Counted from the first letter of the stretch, positions 35,040 through 48,587 are shown. The stretch is 64,000 nucleotides of DNA from Chlorocebus sabaeus (GCF_047675955.1 NC_132910.1:117845143-117909142), one strand, 5' to 3'. Program-made: numbers and translations. Notes: generated from the sequence alone by a model not told the origin.

Positions 35040-36200
35040 CTTTCTATTGTTCATGTATACATTGACTCACAAAATCAGGCATTCTATAAAAAATTACAGG
35101 GAATACAAAAGAGGAAAAGATGTCACTATTGATAAATGAAATAGTGAACAGAACTAGAAATAGCCCAAATATTGGAACTATAAGAAAAAGGTTTTTAAAA
35201 TTTATCATTAATATGTTATGATATAACAGAAAAAAGTGGACAATATATGAAAGATGGGGAACTTTAAGAGCATACTGACAGTAATAGGATTAAAATAATT
35301 AAAATGCCAAAATAAAAAGCCTAAAATCAATAAACATGGAAAGTGGAGATAAATTTGAGCCCCAAATAAGCAGAAAAAATAAATAATAAAGAGAAGAGCA
35401 GAAAAAAGTAAAAATCAATCAAAACAACCTGGCTCTTTGAAAATATCATTGTACTTGTTAAACATCCAACAGATTTATTTTTCAAAAGCCACAGTTGCTA
35501 ATATAAAGAAAGCCAGAGGGAGTATTACTGTAGATCTTATGACATTTAATTGATAAGAGAATATTAGAAGTATTTGCCAATAGATGCAACAGTTTAAATG
35601 AAATTGACAAAATCATTAAAAGATACCAACTTCCAAAGTTCAGACAAGAAAAAAGGTAACCTGAATAGCCCTAGATATATTAAAGAAATTGAATTTGCAT
35701 TTAAAATTCTTCTCATAGAGAAAACTCCAGGCTTCACTGTTGGAAGTCTGTCAAACATTTCAGAATGAATAGTAACAACCCTACAGAAATTCTTCTCAAA
35801 TAAAGAAAAGAAGGAAGCATTTTCCAACTCATTTTATGAAGTTAACCTCACCCCAAAATCAAAACTACACGCATTACAAGAAAACTACAGATGAGTATTC
35901 TCATAAGTCTAGACAAAGGGGAAAAAATAAAAAACCCTTACAAATGTTAGCAAATAACATCCAACAATATATAATAAGAAAAGTACACTAGACAAAGTCA
36001 AATTTGAAGTTCACTTAAATATGCAAAATGTTCAAGACTGCTTCTACATTAGAAATCAATATACCATAACATATTTAGAAACAGTTTGTCAGCTCATTAC
36101 AAATAAAATTAATAATATACTTACCATATGAGCCAATAATGCCATTCCTAAGTATTTAACCAAGAAATAAACTGATTTTATAAACTTTTAAAGACATTAA
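35040..36200 (+). mobile_element. L1M fragment, ORF2 region
   Basis: 'acctggctctttgaaaatat', 'cctgaatagccctagatata', 'agaaaactccaggcttcact', 'ccaactcattttatgaagtt' and 'accatatgagccaataatgc' follow L1 ORF2 on the plus strand, including the reverse-transcriptase region, with internal deletions and stops. It breaks off without a 3' UTR and abuts the tail of the minus-strand L1M. Confidence 0.82.
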
Positions 36201-37960
36201 TCAGTCCAGAAATTTTATTTTTTTTCCAGTTTTATTGAGGCATAATAAATAAATATTGTATATTTCAAGGTATACAATGTGATGATTACATACACATTGT
36301 GAAACCTGATATGCCAAAATCAAGTTAATTAACACATCCCTCACACCTCAAATAGCTACCATTGTGTGTGTGTGTGATGATTACACTTAAGATCTACTTT
36401 CTAAAAACAGTGAAGTATATATACAATATTAATTACAGTCACAATCACACACTGTATATTAAATCCCCAGAACTTTTTCACCTCATAATTGACAGTTTGT
36501 ATCCTTGACCAACATCTCATTTCTTCCACAACCCAGTCTCTGATAAACACTGTTCTACTCTCTGCTTTTACGAGTTCACCCTTTTAAGATTCCATATATA
36601 AGTATTTTCCTACAATATTTGTCTTTCTGAGTTTGGCTTACTTTACTCAATATAGGTGAAATCTGCCCTCCAGTTTCATTCATGTTGTCATCAATGAAAA
36701 TATTTCCTCTTTTTGGCTGAATAATATTCCATTGTACATATATATCACTTTTTATTAATTCACGATGGACACTTAGATTGTCTTCATATTTCATCTATTG
36801 TGAATAATGCTGCAATAAATATGCAGATACAGATATCTCTGTATTATTGATTTTATTTCCTTTGGAAATATATGCAGAGTAAGATTGCTAGGTTGTATTG
36901 TAACTCTATTTTTAATTTTTTGTGGAAAGTCTATACTACTTGCCATGATGGCTGTATTAATTTCCAGTTCCAACAACAGTGTATAAGGTTTCCCTTTTTG
37001 ACACCCTCACCAACATTCATCTCTGATCTTTTTGGTAATACCCTTTTTAGCCAGGTAAGGTGATATCTCATTGTGATTTTGATTTGCATTTTCCTGATTA
37101 TTAGTGATGTTGAGCATCTTTTCACATACCTATTGGACATTCATATATCTTCTTTGGAAAAAAAAAGTCTATTCATGTCCTTTGATCCTTTTTGAATTGT
37201 ATTTTATTTGTTTTGGCATATTGAGTTGCATGCATTCCTTACATATTTTTGGATATTAAGCCCTTATCTGATTTATGGTTCACAAATAGTTTCTCCCATT
37301 ACATAGGCTGTGTTTTCATTTTGTTGATTATTTGCTTTGCTGTGAAGAAGCTTTTTATTTTGATGCAGTCTCACTTGTTTATTTTTGCTTTTGTTGCCTG
37401 TGCTTTTGGTATCATATACGAAAGATCATTGCCAAAACAAATGTCAAGGAGCTTTGTTCCTGTGTTTATTTCCTAGAGGTTTGTTTCAGATTTTACTTTT
37501 ATATCTTTAATCCATTTTAAGTTAAGTTTTGTATATAAGAGTCCAATTTCATTCTGTTGCATTTGTATATCCAGTTTTACTACTACCATTTATAGTAGAG
37601 AATATCCAATATCCTTTTCTCATAGTGTGTTCTTGACCCCTTTGACAAAGTTTTGTCTACCATGAAGTGTATTAATTGACTTCTGATCTCTTTAGTCTGC
37701 TCTATTTGTCTAAGTGTCTGTTTGTATGCCAGAACATGCTGTTTCAATTACTATAGCTTTGTAGTATATTTTGAAATCAGAAAGTGTAATGCTTCCAGCT
37801 TTGTTCTTTCTAATCACTATTTTGACTATTCAGGGTCTTTTGTGGTTTCATACACAGTTTAGGATTGTTTTTTATTTTCTATTTCTGTGAAAAATGCCAT
37901 TGGAAATTTTACAAGGATTGCATTAAATCTATAGTTAACATTGATTGTATGGATATTTTA

Positions 37961-38100
37961 AATTTTTTTATTATTGAACAGAAATTGAACAAAATGCACA
38001 AACAAAGCCAGAAAAGAATGAAGCAAAAAACACAGATTTATTGAAAAGAAAGTACACTCAATATAGTGGGGCTGGGCTCAAGCAAGTCCCTCAAGAGCCA
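37961..38100 (-). mobile_element. Retroposed insert of unknown source within L1M
   Basis: The insert is bracketed by a 17-base duplication, 'attgtatggatatttta' (37944-37960) and 'attgtatagacatttta' (38101-38117). It has an A-tail on the minus strand (seen as 'aattttttta'), so it was inserted by L1 machinery. On its sense strand it holds 'ttcaataaatctgtg', a polyadenylation-type signal, followed by T/G-rich sequence. It resembles an R-U5-like LTR end, but I cannot name the source. Confidence 0.8.
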
Positions 38101-38497
38101 ATTGTATAGACATTTTAACAACACGAAATCTTCCGATCTATAAATATACCCATGGGTTGTCTTTTCATTTATTTGTGTCTTTTTCAAATTCTTTCATCAG
38201 TATCTTACAGTTTTCAGTGTATGGATTTTTCAATTCCTTGGTTAAATTTATTACTAAGCATTTTATTCTTTTTGATGCTAATGTAAATAGGATTGTTTAC
38301 TTTCTTTTTCAGATACTTGGTAGTAGATTGAAATGCAAATAATTTTGTATATTGCTTTGTATGATACAATTATACTGAATTCATGTCTTAGTTCTGACAG
38401 TTTTTTTGTGAAGTCCTTAGATGTTTCTATATACAAGATCATGTCATCTGCAAACAAAGACCATTTAAATTCTTCAGTTCATGTTTGAATGTTTTAC

Positions 38498-38498
38498 A

Positions 38499-38530
<32 letters not shown>
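38498..38530. repeat. (TTTTC)n tract
   Basis: About four TTTTC units followed by a T-run, inside the L1M. Confidence 0.85.
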
Positions 38531-41500
38531 GTCTAATGCTCTGGCTAAGCCTTTCAGTAATATGTTGATAGAAGTGGTAAGAGTGGTGAACCTGTCTTGT
38601 TCTTGATCTTAGAAAAAAAGCCTTCAGTTTTCACCATTTAATATAAGGTTGGTCAAGAGCTTCTCATATATGATCTTCATTAAGTTGAAGTACATTACTT
38701 CTTTACCTAATTTTTTGAGAGTTTTTATTATAAAATTATATTAATTTTTTCCATATAGTCTTTCTGCATTGATTGAGATGATCATTTGATTTCTGCCATT
38801 CATTCTGTTAACTTACTATATCATAGTTATTGATTTTTTTATGTTGAACAATTTTTGCATTCCAAAGATAAATCTTATTTGTTCATAGTATATGGGCCTT
38901 TTAATTCACTGTTGAATTTATTTGGTTTGATAGCTTTTTTTGAATATTTTGACACTTAAATTCTTCAGGGATATTGGCTTATAATTTTCTTTTCTTGTAA
39001 TTTCCTCTTCTGGCTTTGGTATTAGACCTCATAATATTCCAACCCCATAATATGAATTTGGAAGTGTTCTCTCCTGTCCAATTTTTTGGCAGAGTTTGAT
39101 ATGAATTGGAATGAAGTCTTTTTTAAATGCTTAGTGTAATTCACCTCAGGAAGCCATCTGTTCCTAGGTTTTTATTTGTTAAGAGACTTTTTTATTACTG
39201 TGTCAGTCTTCACCCTTGTTATTGACTTGCTTAAATTTTCTATTTCTTCTCGATTCATGTTGGTAGGTTGCATGTTCTAAAAATTTTTCTATTTTGTTTG
39301 TCTTTTAAGAAAAACATTCTTACCTTTAGCATTATTTTCTGTCGTCTCCCTAGTTTGTGTCTCATTTATTTCTGTTATAATTTGTATTGTTTCTTTCCTT
39401 CTGTTAGCTTTTAGCTTAGTGTGTTTTTTCTAACATCTCAACATGTACAGTTATTTGCTTGAAATTTTTTTTTTTCAGTGTAGGTATTTATCACTATAAG
39501 CTTTCCTCTTCAAACTTATTCTGCTGTCTCCCATAACTTTTGATATGTTGCATTTCAATTTTCATTTGTTTCAAGATACTTTTTTATTTCTCTTTTGATT
39601 TCTTCTTTGACCCATTGGTTGTTCAGGCATGTCTTGTTTAATTTCCTTGTATTTGTGAATTTACCAATTTTCTGTTGTTATTGATTTCTAGTTTTATACT
39701 ATTGTGGTGGAATAACACACTTGAAATAATCTCAATCTTCTTAAATTTATTAGCACTCATTTTTCGACCCAACATATGATCTATCTTGGAAAATGTTCTG
39801 TGTGAGCTTGAGAAGAATGTGTATTCTGTTGCTGCTGGGTGAAGTCTTCATTAAGTGCCTGTTGGGTCCATTCATTTACATTTAAAGTTATTATTAATTT
39901 GCAAGGACTTACTTTGCCATTTTGTTGTTTTCTGGTTGTTCTATAGCACCTTTGTCTCTTTCTTTTTCTCTTGCTGTCTCTTATTTAACTTGCTGATTTT
40001 CTTTGTAGTAGTATGGTTTTATTCCTTCTCTTTATATTTTATATATCTGTTAGAGGTTTGTGCTTTGTTAGCACCATGAGGTTTACATAAAATACCTTTG
40101 CTATAATATAGCAGTATATTTTAAAATTATAACTAACTTCAATCGCATAAAAACCCCACACGTTTAGTTTCCTTCTCTACATACATTTTATATGATTGAG
40201 GTTATACTTTACATATTTTCATATCATGCATCAATAAGTTATTATAGCTATAGTTAGCTTAATACTTTTGTTTTTTAACTTTTTAATAAAGTTAAAAGTG
40301 ATGCAGCACCATTTACACATCACCATTACAGTATCAGAATACTCCAATTTCACTATAGATTTGTCTTTATTAATGAGTTTTTCAAGGTTTAATTTTACCA
40401 TATATAGTATTCTTAATTGGAAGTTATTTTTGTTTCAACATTTTAAATATACTAATCCATTCCCTTCAGTCCTGAAATGTTTCTGCTGAGAAACCAAAGG
40501 ATAATCTTATGAGAGTTCTCTTATAGGTGACAAACCACTTCCCTCATGCTGCTTTTAAATTTTTCTGTCTGACCTTTGATAATTTGATTATAACATATCT
40601 CATGGTTATCTTCTTTGGATTGACTTTGCCTGGGGTTCTTTGAGTTTCACAAATCTAGATGTCCAAATCTCAAGATTTGGGATGTTTCAGCCATTGTTAA
40701 TTTAAATATGGCTTCTACAACTTTCTCCCTGTCTTCTCCTTCTGAAAATTACATAATGCATATATTAATTTGCTTTTTGTTATCCCATAGGTCCAGTATG
40801 TTTTCTACACTGTTTTTCATTCTCTATTGTTTGTTCCTCTGCTTTCTTCACTCTTTTTCATTTTCTTTTCAGTTTGTTCCTCTGTTTGTCTCACTTTAAA
40901 CACCCTGTTTTTGAGTTCACTGATTCTTTTATTTGCATTACTAAGTCAGGTTTTAAAATTCTCTATGAATATTTCACTTCTGTCATTGTATTTTTCAATT
41001 ATAGAATTTCTGTTTGGTTCTTTCTTACACTTTCTGTTTTTGTATGAAACTTCTTATTTTGTTCAACTTCTCATTTTTGTGTTCTTGATTTTGTTTAGTT
41101 GTCTACATGCATTCTCTTGCATCTCATTGAGATGAAAGATCCTTTAAGATTAATTTATTTATATCAGTCAGCTTATAGATCTCTATTTCTTTCAGGCCTG
41201 CTACCAGAACTTTATTAGTTTACTTTTGTGGTGTCATGTTTTCTAATTCCTTGTGATTCATGTAGCCTTTCATTGGTGTTTGTGCATCTGAAGGAGTTAA
41301 TGCCTCTCCGAGTGTACAGACTAGTGTCAACAGGTAAAGACCTTTTCCAGTTTTAGTGCCTTGGCTAATACGATTGCCATTAGGACTGTAGCTTATTAGT
41401 ATTGAAACCAAGTCTCAGTGTTGCTGCAGGGTCCAACATCAGGTCCCTGGCTGGCAGGCCTGTTTCAGGGACTTAGGTAGTTGTGGATCCTGTTGTTTCC

Positions 41501-41599
41501 CTGAGAAGACTGGATTGTCTCCAGGACCTTGGCCAGTAGGGCTAGTGCTGGGACAAGGATACACCACTTCAGGTTCCACAGTAGGGTCCAATGACATGG

Positions 41600-42360
41600 G
41601 GCCTATTACCACTGGGTATCTGGGAGGTCTCCCATTGGGTCCCTGGAAAGATACTAGCCCCCAAACCACAACTGAGGGGGTCTAAAACTGAGCCAGGCCT
41701 ACTTCAGGGTCCAGAGCTGATACTGAGATCTGCAGGCCTACCTCTAGTGACATGGATGGGCATGCCTCCTGCTGGGTCCCAGGGTGGGCAGGACTGCCCT
41801 AGACCATGAGTAAGCAGAGTTGGAGACAGGTCACATGGCTGCTTCAGGATCTGCAGTCAGACCAAGGGACATAGATGGGTGTCTCACTCATTGGGTTCTT
41901 GGGCAGGCAAGATTGTTCTCAGACTGTAGCTGAGAGGAGCTGGAGCCAAAGTACAGACCTGCTTCAAGTGAGTCTCTCATTGGGTTACCCCTTGTCCTAT
42001 TTTCAGACCATGACTAAGAGGGACTGGGGATGAGTAACAAGGCCATTTCAAGATCCAAAGTCGGACTAGAGTAAGCATGCCTGACTGCAGGGTCACCATG
42101 GGTGTGTTTCCAAGAAGGTAATTAGGAGTGTAGAACTGTTGAGAGAGGCTGGAACCAAGTTACAGGCCATTTCAGGATCTGCTTTGGGATCAGGTGAGTG
42201 GGCCTGCATCTGAGGGCACAGACAGGCATGTCACTGGGTGAGTCCCTAGTTGGGCAGGACCTCTCCTAGACTGGGACTGAGACAGGCTAGAGCCAAGTTT
42301 AGAGTTGTTTTAGTGTTTACTGTTAAACCAACATCAGCAGGCCTATTACCCAAAGTGTGC
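41600..42360 (-). repeat. Degenerate tandem units in the L1M leader
   Basis: A recurrent module resembling 'gctggagccaagttacaggc' followed by 'ttcaggatctgc' appears near 41670, 41810, 41925, 42010, 42145 and 42275, spaced about 85 to 137 bases apart. The region is the most GC-rich in the window. Repeated modules are known in old L1 5' leaders, which are transcribed regulatory regions. Confidence 0.65.
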
Positions 42361-42699
42361 GTCGGTATGACTCTTTTCAGGTCCCTTGGTAGATGGTTCT
42401 GGTGGCAGGACCAAGGCTAAACAGCATTGCAGATGTGTCCACAGGAGGATGGGATTGTTCTGTGTCTGTGGCAGAGACCATGGTCAAGGAAGGTCTGCCA
42501 CCTGGGTACAGATCTTCCTTCTCAAAATGGACCTCCAAGACACACTGGGGTGTCACAACCGAATACCTGAGTCCCAAAACTTTTACAAAGGTACTTTTAT
42601 TTGTGAATGGCTGCCAAGTTACTATTGCTGTAGGGAAATACCCAGTGGGGAGCTTCCCATTCTGCTGTATTGCTGATGTCACTCTCAAAGAAATTTTAG

Positions 42700-43028
42700 A
42701 TTATCATAATCTTCTTTTCCATATTTAATTTAGTATATATTCTATCAGTTCTTTTGTAATGCATTTATATCTACTAATTTTTAAGGAAAAAATTGTATCA
42801 TACAGAGCATACCCTCTGTATACTCAGAATGCTGGCAAAGAGTATAGTTTGCAACCAATTTTTAATCATTTAAAAATATACCAAAAGCTACTATATCATT
42901 TGTAATGCCTGAGCACCCTGGTATATAAATATACCAAAATATTCCTTATTTTTTGTTGTACTTGCTTGTATTTTGGGGTATTATTTTCATTTTTAAACTA
43001 CACAGAACTGCGAACATTAACATGTTTG
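42700..43028. other. AT-rich unique DNA
   Basis: No gene or repeat recognised. Confidence 0.55.
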
Positions 43029-43029
43029 T

Positions 43030-43661
43030 TGTATTAGTTATCTATTGCCATGTAACACATTACCCACAAATATAAGAGCTTAAAACAACACTCATTCATG
43101 AATCTCACACTATCCATGTGTCAGTAGTCTGGACACAACTTCACTAGGTCCTTAACTCAGGTTTTCAAATGGCTGTAATCAAGGTGTCAACCAGCTGCAT
43201 TCTTTTCTAGAGTTCAGGGTCCTCTTCCGAGCTTTGATGGCTGTTGACAAAAATTCATGTCTTTGCTATTGTAGGAGTGAATACCTCATTTTTCATATTA
43301 TCAGGGTCCACTTTTGACTCCTAGAAGCCACTCACAGTTGTCAGATGGTCTTCGCATGGGCCCTCTCATACACTGGCAGCTTGCTTTCTCAAGGCCAGCA
43401 GGAAAATCTCTTCCCACAGTCTGCTAAAATGGAATTTTATATACTATGGCATTATCATAGTCTACATGATTTATTTTTGCCATATAACATTATTTTTGCC
43501 ATATAACAAATGTTAATCATGGGAATTACATCCTATTACCTTTATCAAGGTTTACTGTTGAGAAGCATATAACAGTTTCCACCTACACTTAGGGATAGAG
43601 GTTAATACAAGGGTGTGAGGGTGTGACTCATTAAGGGCTACCTTAGGGTGCATCTACCAGG
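43030..43661 (+). mobile_element. Ancient LTR-like interspersed repeat
   Basis: 'tgtattagttatctattgcc', 'gagcttaaaacaacactcat', 'aatcaaggtgtcaaccagct' and the end 'ttagggtgcatctaccagg' follow the same type of repeat as 22635-23082, here in a longer variant. A perfect 19-base duplication lies inside it (43471-43508). Confidence 0.55.
43471..43508. repeat. Perfect 19-base tandem duplication
   Basis: Two adjoining copies of 'ttatttttgccatataaca'. The identity suggests a fairly recent event. Confidence 0.95.
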
Positions 43662-43664
43662 CTT

Positions 43665-45420
43665 GGGTCTACTCTATGTAGCCATGATAATTTATCCAAC
43701 CTTGAATCTAGCCTTGGGGTGGATTATTACACAAAGTTTTGTTAAAGCTTTCATGGGTGCTATCAATTTGCCTTTATCCAAGGTCAAATTAAGTTTCAAA
43801 TCTATCTGAAATGCAGAATTGTGCACAGTTATATAAATTTACCAATTTCAATAATATAGATTAAGGACACATTCTGAGCTATTCAAAAATGATACAAATG
43901 CAAAACAGATGGGTTAAGCATCTATAAAAATTAGAAATTATTTTAAATTTACACATTTTATTTTATGATGTGTGAAATTTAGGCTATTTCTTATAAGGTA
44001 GATGAAATTACAACAAAAGTGAAAATAAACTAATGAAAATTTAAGTGTGAGAAATTTGTAGTTCATTAATTCTAAATTTGTACATAAATGCTCAAAAGTT
44101 AAGTTTCTTTAATATTATTTTAAGATTGCACTCTAATGTCTTTATTGCCTTCAACCAGAAAAAAAGAAACATCACACAAAAGTGGGAATAAACCTGTGAA
44201 AGTAATTTAGATAAAGTTAAAATAATTAAGAAACAGGATAAAAATAAAGTGTTGGTCCAATTAGCTATTTCCACTTCCACGCTCATCTGATGTTATGTTT
44301 TAAGTTTGTGTTCAAAAAGTAAGCATGAAAAATGAAGTGAATCCCCAAATGGCCTTTGCAAAAAAGTATCTTGATCCTTACAAAAAACATTATTTTCCTC
44401 ATTACCATTCATAAAGGGCAGATCCAAACTGTGTAATGCAAGCCTACAGAAGACACCTCATTCTCCCAGATTCCAAAAAAACCAACCAGTGTGTGGCTTT
44501 GCAACATTCTTGACAACAATTCCACTAAGTTGCTGATGTAGTTTTTCTCACTAAAGAGTGTGCCTTCTATTTATTTGTGTTTGGTCCATCTTTATGATAT
44601 ACAAAAAATCTATGTCCATGGCTGTATTTAATTCCCTAAAACAGAATATAGCTGGAATCAGATTACACATAATTTTAGCCAACCATAGTAACATGGGTCT
44701 TGAAAATATATTTTCCTCTTGAAAATAAGAATGTCAAAATGGAGCTATGATGAATGAGACCCATTTGGTGTTATTAATGCTATCATAAACTTCTTGTTGC
44801 TTAGTACTAAAAACAAAAAGAAAAACAAAAACAAAACAAAAAAAACCAAAAAAGTCTTTCCGTGGAGGTTCCTGTCACAACCCCCAAAGCCAGACTAGAG
44901 TATCTGGAATGGCTATGGCCCTGCTAGGTGACATCCCTATATGATAGTTTGGTTATAGATGTCTCAGAGCTTTCTGGAGGAAAATAGAGAACTCCCACCT
45001 TGTTCAGGCTATAGCTTCACTAAAGAGTAAGAATTAATGAATCCTATGTCTATGCAAATAAGCCCACACATAAATCTAAAATGACCAAATGTCAATTAGA
45101 TGTAGAAGTAATAAAATCTGCATTTGGTTGATACAAGGCCAGTATATACAATCTACAATTAGGATACTGCTCATAATAATTTTTAAAAAAATTAGGAAAG
45201 AACATACTTTTCTGTTAGTTTTTGTGTTTTTTGTTTATTTTGTAACCCTGTTTCAGACCTCTTAGTGTCCATGCTTTGAATCCTACCGCATCTCTTTGCC
45301 CAGCTCAGTTTCTGAGAATGATAGTTCAAATCTGATAATAGATTTCAGTTCACTCAAAGGCAGACTTTTACAGCAACCTACTTAGATTACAAAATTAAAC
45401 TCAATAAATTTGTCTCTAAT
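43665..45420. other. Unique DNA
   Basis: No gene recognised. An A-rich tract with AAAAC steps lies at 44803-44852. A splice-like block near 44990-45020 on the minus strand is closed in all frames. Confidence 0.5.
44803..44852. repeat. (AAAAC)n-like A-rich tract
   Basis: Repeated AAAAC and AAAAG steps ending in 'aaaaaaaaccaaaaaag'. It may be a decayed retroposon tail, but no element body is recognisable beside it. Confidence 0.75.
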
Positions 45421-45423
45421 GTA

Positions 45424-45451
45424 ATAGGTTGGAGCAAAAGTAATAGATTTA
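45424..45451 (+). repeat. Possible mariner/MADE1 end
   Basis: 'aataggttggagcaaaagta' is very close to the terminal repeat of Hsmar1/MADE1 (TTAGGTTGGTGCAAAAGTAAT). The opposite end is not visible, so at most a truncated piece is present. Confidence 0.4.
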
Positions 45452-45454
45452 AAT

Positions 45455-48400
45455 CCTATTTAATCAGACCTATAATATATGATTCTAAAGTTTATTTATT
45501 AATTTAAGAAGCTCTAGAAAACATATTAGGGAGTAGCTAAAACTGCCCATCATTTTTTATGGAAAATATCCTATTATTCATATTGTATTGGCCATAAGTA
45601 TATTTTTGTGTACATAATAAAGTGATCACTATTTGTATAGACTCATCAGAAAAACAAATCAGAAAAGTTAAACTGCATTCAAGTTACTTGAAAGCAGCAT
45701 GGCACTGATTGTTGCCTGAAATTTCTAATACATAAAGTCACAGAAATCATTGTTAGTCACAGAAATCACATAAAAAATTTCAAGGAAGTGTTCCCAAGAC
45801 ACCTCTTCAGGTATCTGATTCCCCAGCTGTGAGGTGCATTGGCTGCTGATGGCTTATAGTTGAGATATTCTCCAGGTATTGCCTTCTGCCAATGGCAGCT
45901 GCATAACCCAAAGGTACACTCCATCCCTGGGTAACCCATACCCAAATACTAATCAATGTGCAAGAACAAAGACTGGCCCCTTGCCTCAAGTGATTGAATT
46001 TTTAAGAGTCATTTTAGCTCCGCAGTTCTTCATGTGACTGGTTACAGCAGCTGCTGTGAATTCATTCGAGGTCAGCTTCTTCCTCTACTCAGTTCTCTCG
46101 CCTTGTCCTCTCACAGATGTTTGAAAGAACAGACCCCAGGAAACCTCTTGCATTCAAATCTGAAAGACGGTTTTCTGGGAAACCCAAATTATAATGTGTG
46201 AAATAAATAATAATAACTTTAAGAGACAATACAAATATCTGTGATTATCTCTGGGTAATGAAATCATAGAAAAAATTTTCTGCACGTTTCTGTACTTATC
46301 ATATGTACTATTCTAAACTCTGAGTATCTTGACAAATTTTTAAAAAATAATCTTTCTTTAGAAAAATTCTACAAATAAATGAAAACAAAATGTAATTACT
46401 AAAAATGACAAAAGCCCACGAATAATATGTAATCTATTTAACAGTAAATGTTTGACTGAGAAAACAGAAGACATAATAGATGCTTTCAAAGTTGGCATAA
46501 TTACTCTATAGACAAGAAAGTACTTTTTTAAATTTCTGGATTTCTCCAGAAGGGAAACTCAGTAGCAGTATATGAAATCTGTTCCATAGATATTACTAAA
46601 AATAAAATCAAGTATTTTTCAATAATCACTGCTTGTAGGAAAATTCAGGATACAAAAGATGAAATATGAAGGGGATTCATTTACTTGATGGATTGAAATC
46701 CTGCTTAAACAGATGATCACCTTAGCTATTTCTATGTATTCAAAGAAACACAATAGCATCTACTGTTAAACACATAAGACTAGTGTAGAAATGAAAATCT
46801 AGTCTATTTCACTGACACAGGTACAATACTATTATGAAATATGCCCTTTATGTTGTTTAAGGATGCCACATTAGATTTCATTAACTAAATTTATAGGTTG
46901 AAATTACAAAGTATGGCAATGAGTACTACATTGAAAAGGCAATTGGCTCCATCAGTCACTAGATACACCATAAAATGCTCTCAGCAAACAACTTTTTCAT
47001 ATATTTCATACCTAAGCATTTTACTCTAATAACATACATATAATATTACAACTGATAACAGCTATGAATAGGAAAGTCATCAGATGAGCAGATACTAAGG
47101 AGCAGGAGAAGGTCAAATGATGTAAACTGCCTCCTCAGAGTTGCTGATTTCACCATTACCAGGGCTCCCACAAGATTAACTATCAATTTCTAACCTTGGA
47201 AGTTGAGAAAACAAGTTGGAAATTCTGTTGAATGTCACCTTATTGTAAATGTAGGAGATGAAAACACTATTTATTGTATTAAAAACAAAAGTATCTGGAA
47301 ATTTTGGTTGGCAAAGAAAGAAAGTATATCCTCTTGGTATGGCATTCTTTATAGCAATTCATCCCAAACACAACCGTTCAGCAGAAGCCACCCACTGTTG
47401 TATATGCAGGCACACCAGCTATAATTAAACAACTTAATTTTAACTCTTGCTACATAGGTTATTAAAGCTTCTTATCACACTTTAAAACAATTGAGCTGAG
47501 TAAAATTTCTTCCTTAAGATACTGGCAATTTCTCTTTGGTGGCGTGATGGATAGAAAAACAGGGACAGAGATGGAAAGAGAAGAGAGATAATTCAAGTTC
47601 TAAGAAGAGAAAATTCAAGAGAAGAAAAATAAATATGCATTCCTTTACGAATTAGGTAAGAACATAAAAAATTTGAAAACCAAAACTATACTGTATTTAT
47701 TATCTCTTTTCAACAGTAGTAACAAATATGATTACTGTATATTCTTATAAAATTATAATGGGTTAAAAGTTATTTCAAATCATGATGATGATTGATGATG
47801 GCATATTTCTCAGTCATTAAAAGCAATAATGTAGAACACACAATCTACATCCCAAAGTTCTACAAAATATATGAGAATTGGGAAGACAAAAATATGAAGG
47901 CTATGAGCACAGAAATTATCATATCATCCTTAATGTATCTAATGCACTTCTTAAATTGAAATCCTATTTATTACTATTGGAAATAAATATCTCAAAATAA
48001 ATGCATGCCTGCTTTTGCAAGAGTAATACTGTCTAATTAATAAAATACTTGAATAAAGTTATGTAATTATCAAGATGCAAAAATATATTCCCATGTAAAT
48101 ATATGCATATTAAAAACACATTTACTGAATTATAGCAGAAGAAATCACCTTTTTTTTTTCTTCTTTAATGACTACTAATGTGGGATAATTTCTAAACCAA
48201 ACACTGCATTTGGTAGTTATGTGATGTACCTAAAGTTAGCAGTATTGTAGGAGAATGAAATTTAAACTAGTGAATCTTCTAAGGATCCTAACTAAAGAAA
48301 TTTAGAGTTGTACCTGCAGACCTTTCCAGAATAAACCAAACTGATGGTATGATTTATGTATGACGTTTTTGGAGCAATTTTTCAGTTTTATATATTGCTA

Positions 48401-48574
48401 TAAATTCATGAAAATATAATTACTCTTCTTCACCTTTGTTCACCTTCATGAAATTTATAGACCAGAATTTATTGATTGTTTGGTCAACTGAATACATTTT
48501 GGCTTCAAAAATTAAATGTAATTTATTAAATAACAGTGTAGAAAATGTTGTTTTATAATTTTACAACCACTATT
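45455..48574. other. Unique AT-rich DNA
   Basis: The part 45780-46200 is richer in GC, and its end ('ttttctgggaaacccaaatt') recalls the end of an old LTR-like repeat, but the match is too weak to call. Frames at 45807-45989 and 47203-47424 have no recognised domain. No gene is supported. Confidence 0.5.
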
Positions 48575-48587
48575 AGAATTAGCTTCT

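Larger units (their letters stand above)
36211..42690 (-). mobile_element. Nearly full-length L1M with 5' leader
   Basis: On the minus strand the order is: 3' UTR (36211-36650, 'ttattgaggcataataaata'), ORF2 end ('tattccattgtacatatata', 'gctgcaataaatatgcagat'), reverse transcriptase and endonuclease regions (to about 40.8 kb), an upstream T-rich part, and a GC-rich leader (41430-42690). Internal deletions are visible, for example near 39870. A 140-base foreign insert interrupts it at 37961-38100. All frames are decayed. The 3' end suggests L1MB-like age. Confidence 0.85.

Noticed and set aside
41439..42728. Several overlapping frames of 72-111 codons in GC-rich sequence
   Set aside because: They lie in the L1M 5' leader, whose GC-rich repeated modules have few stops. 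No protein is expected there.
44990..45020. Minus-strand block with a good acceptor and a gtggga donor
   Set aside because: The 21-base block between them has a stop in every phase.
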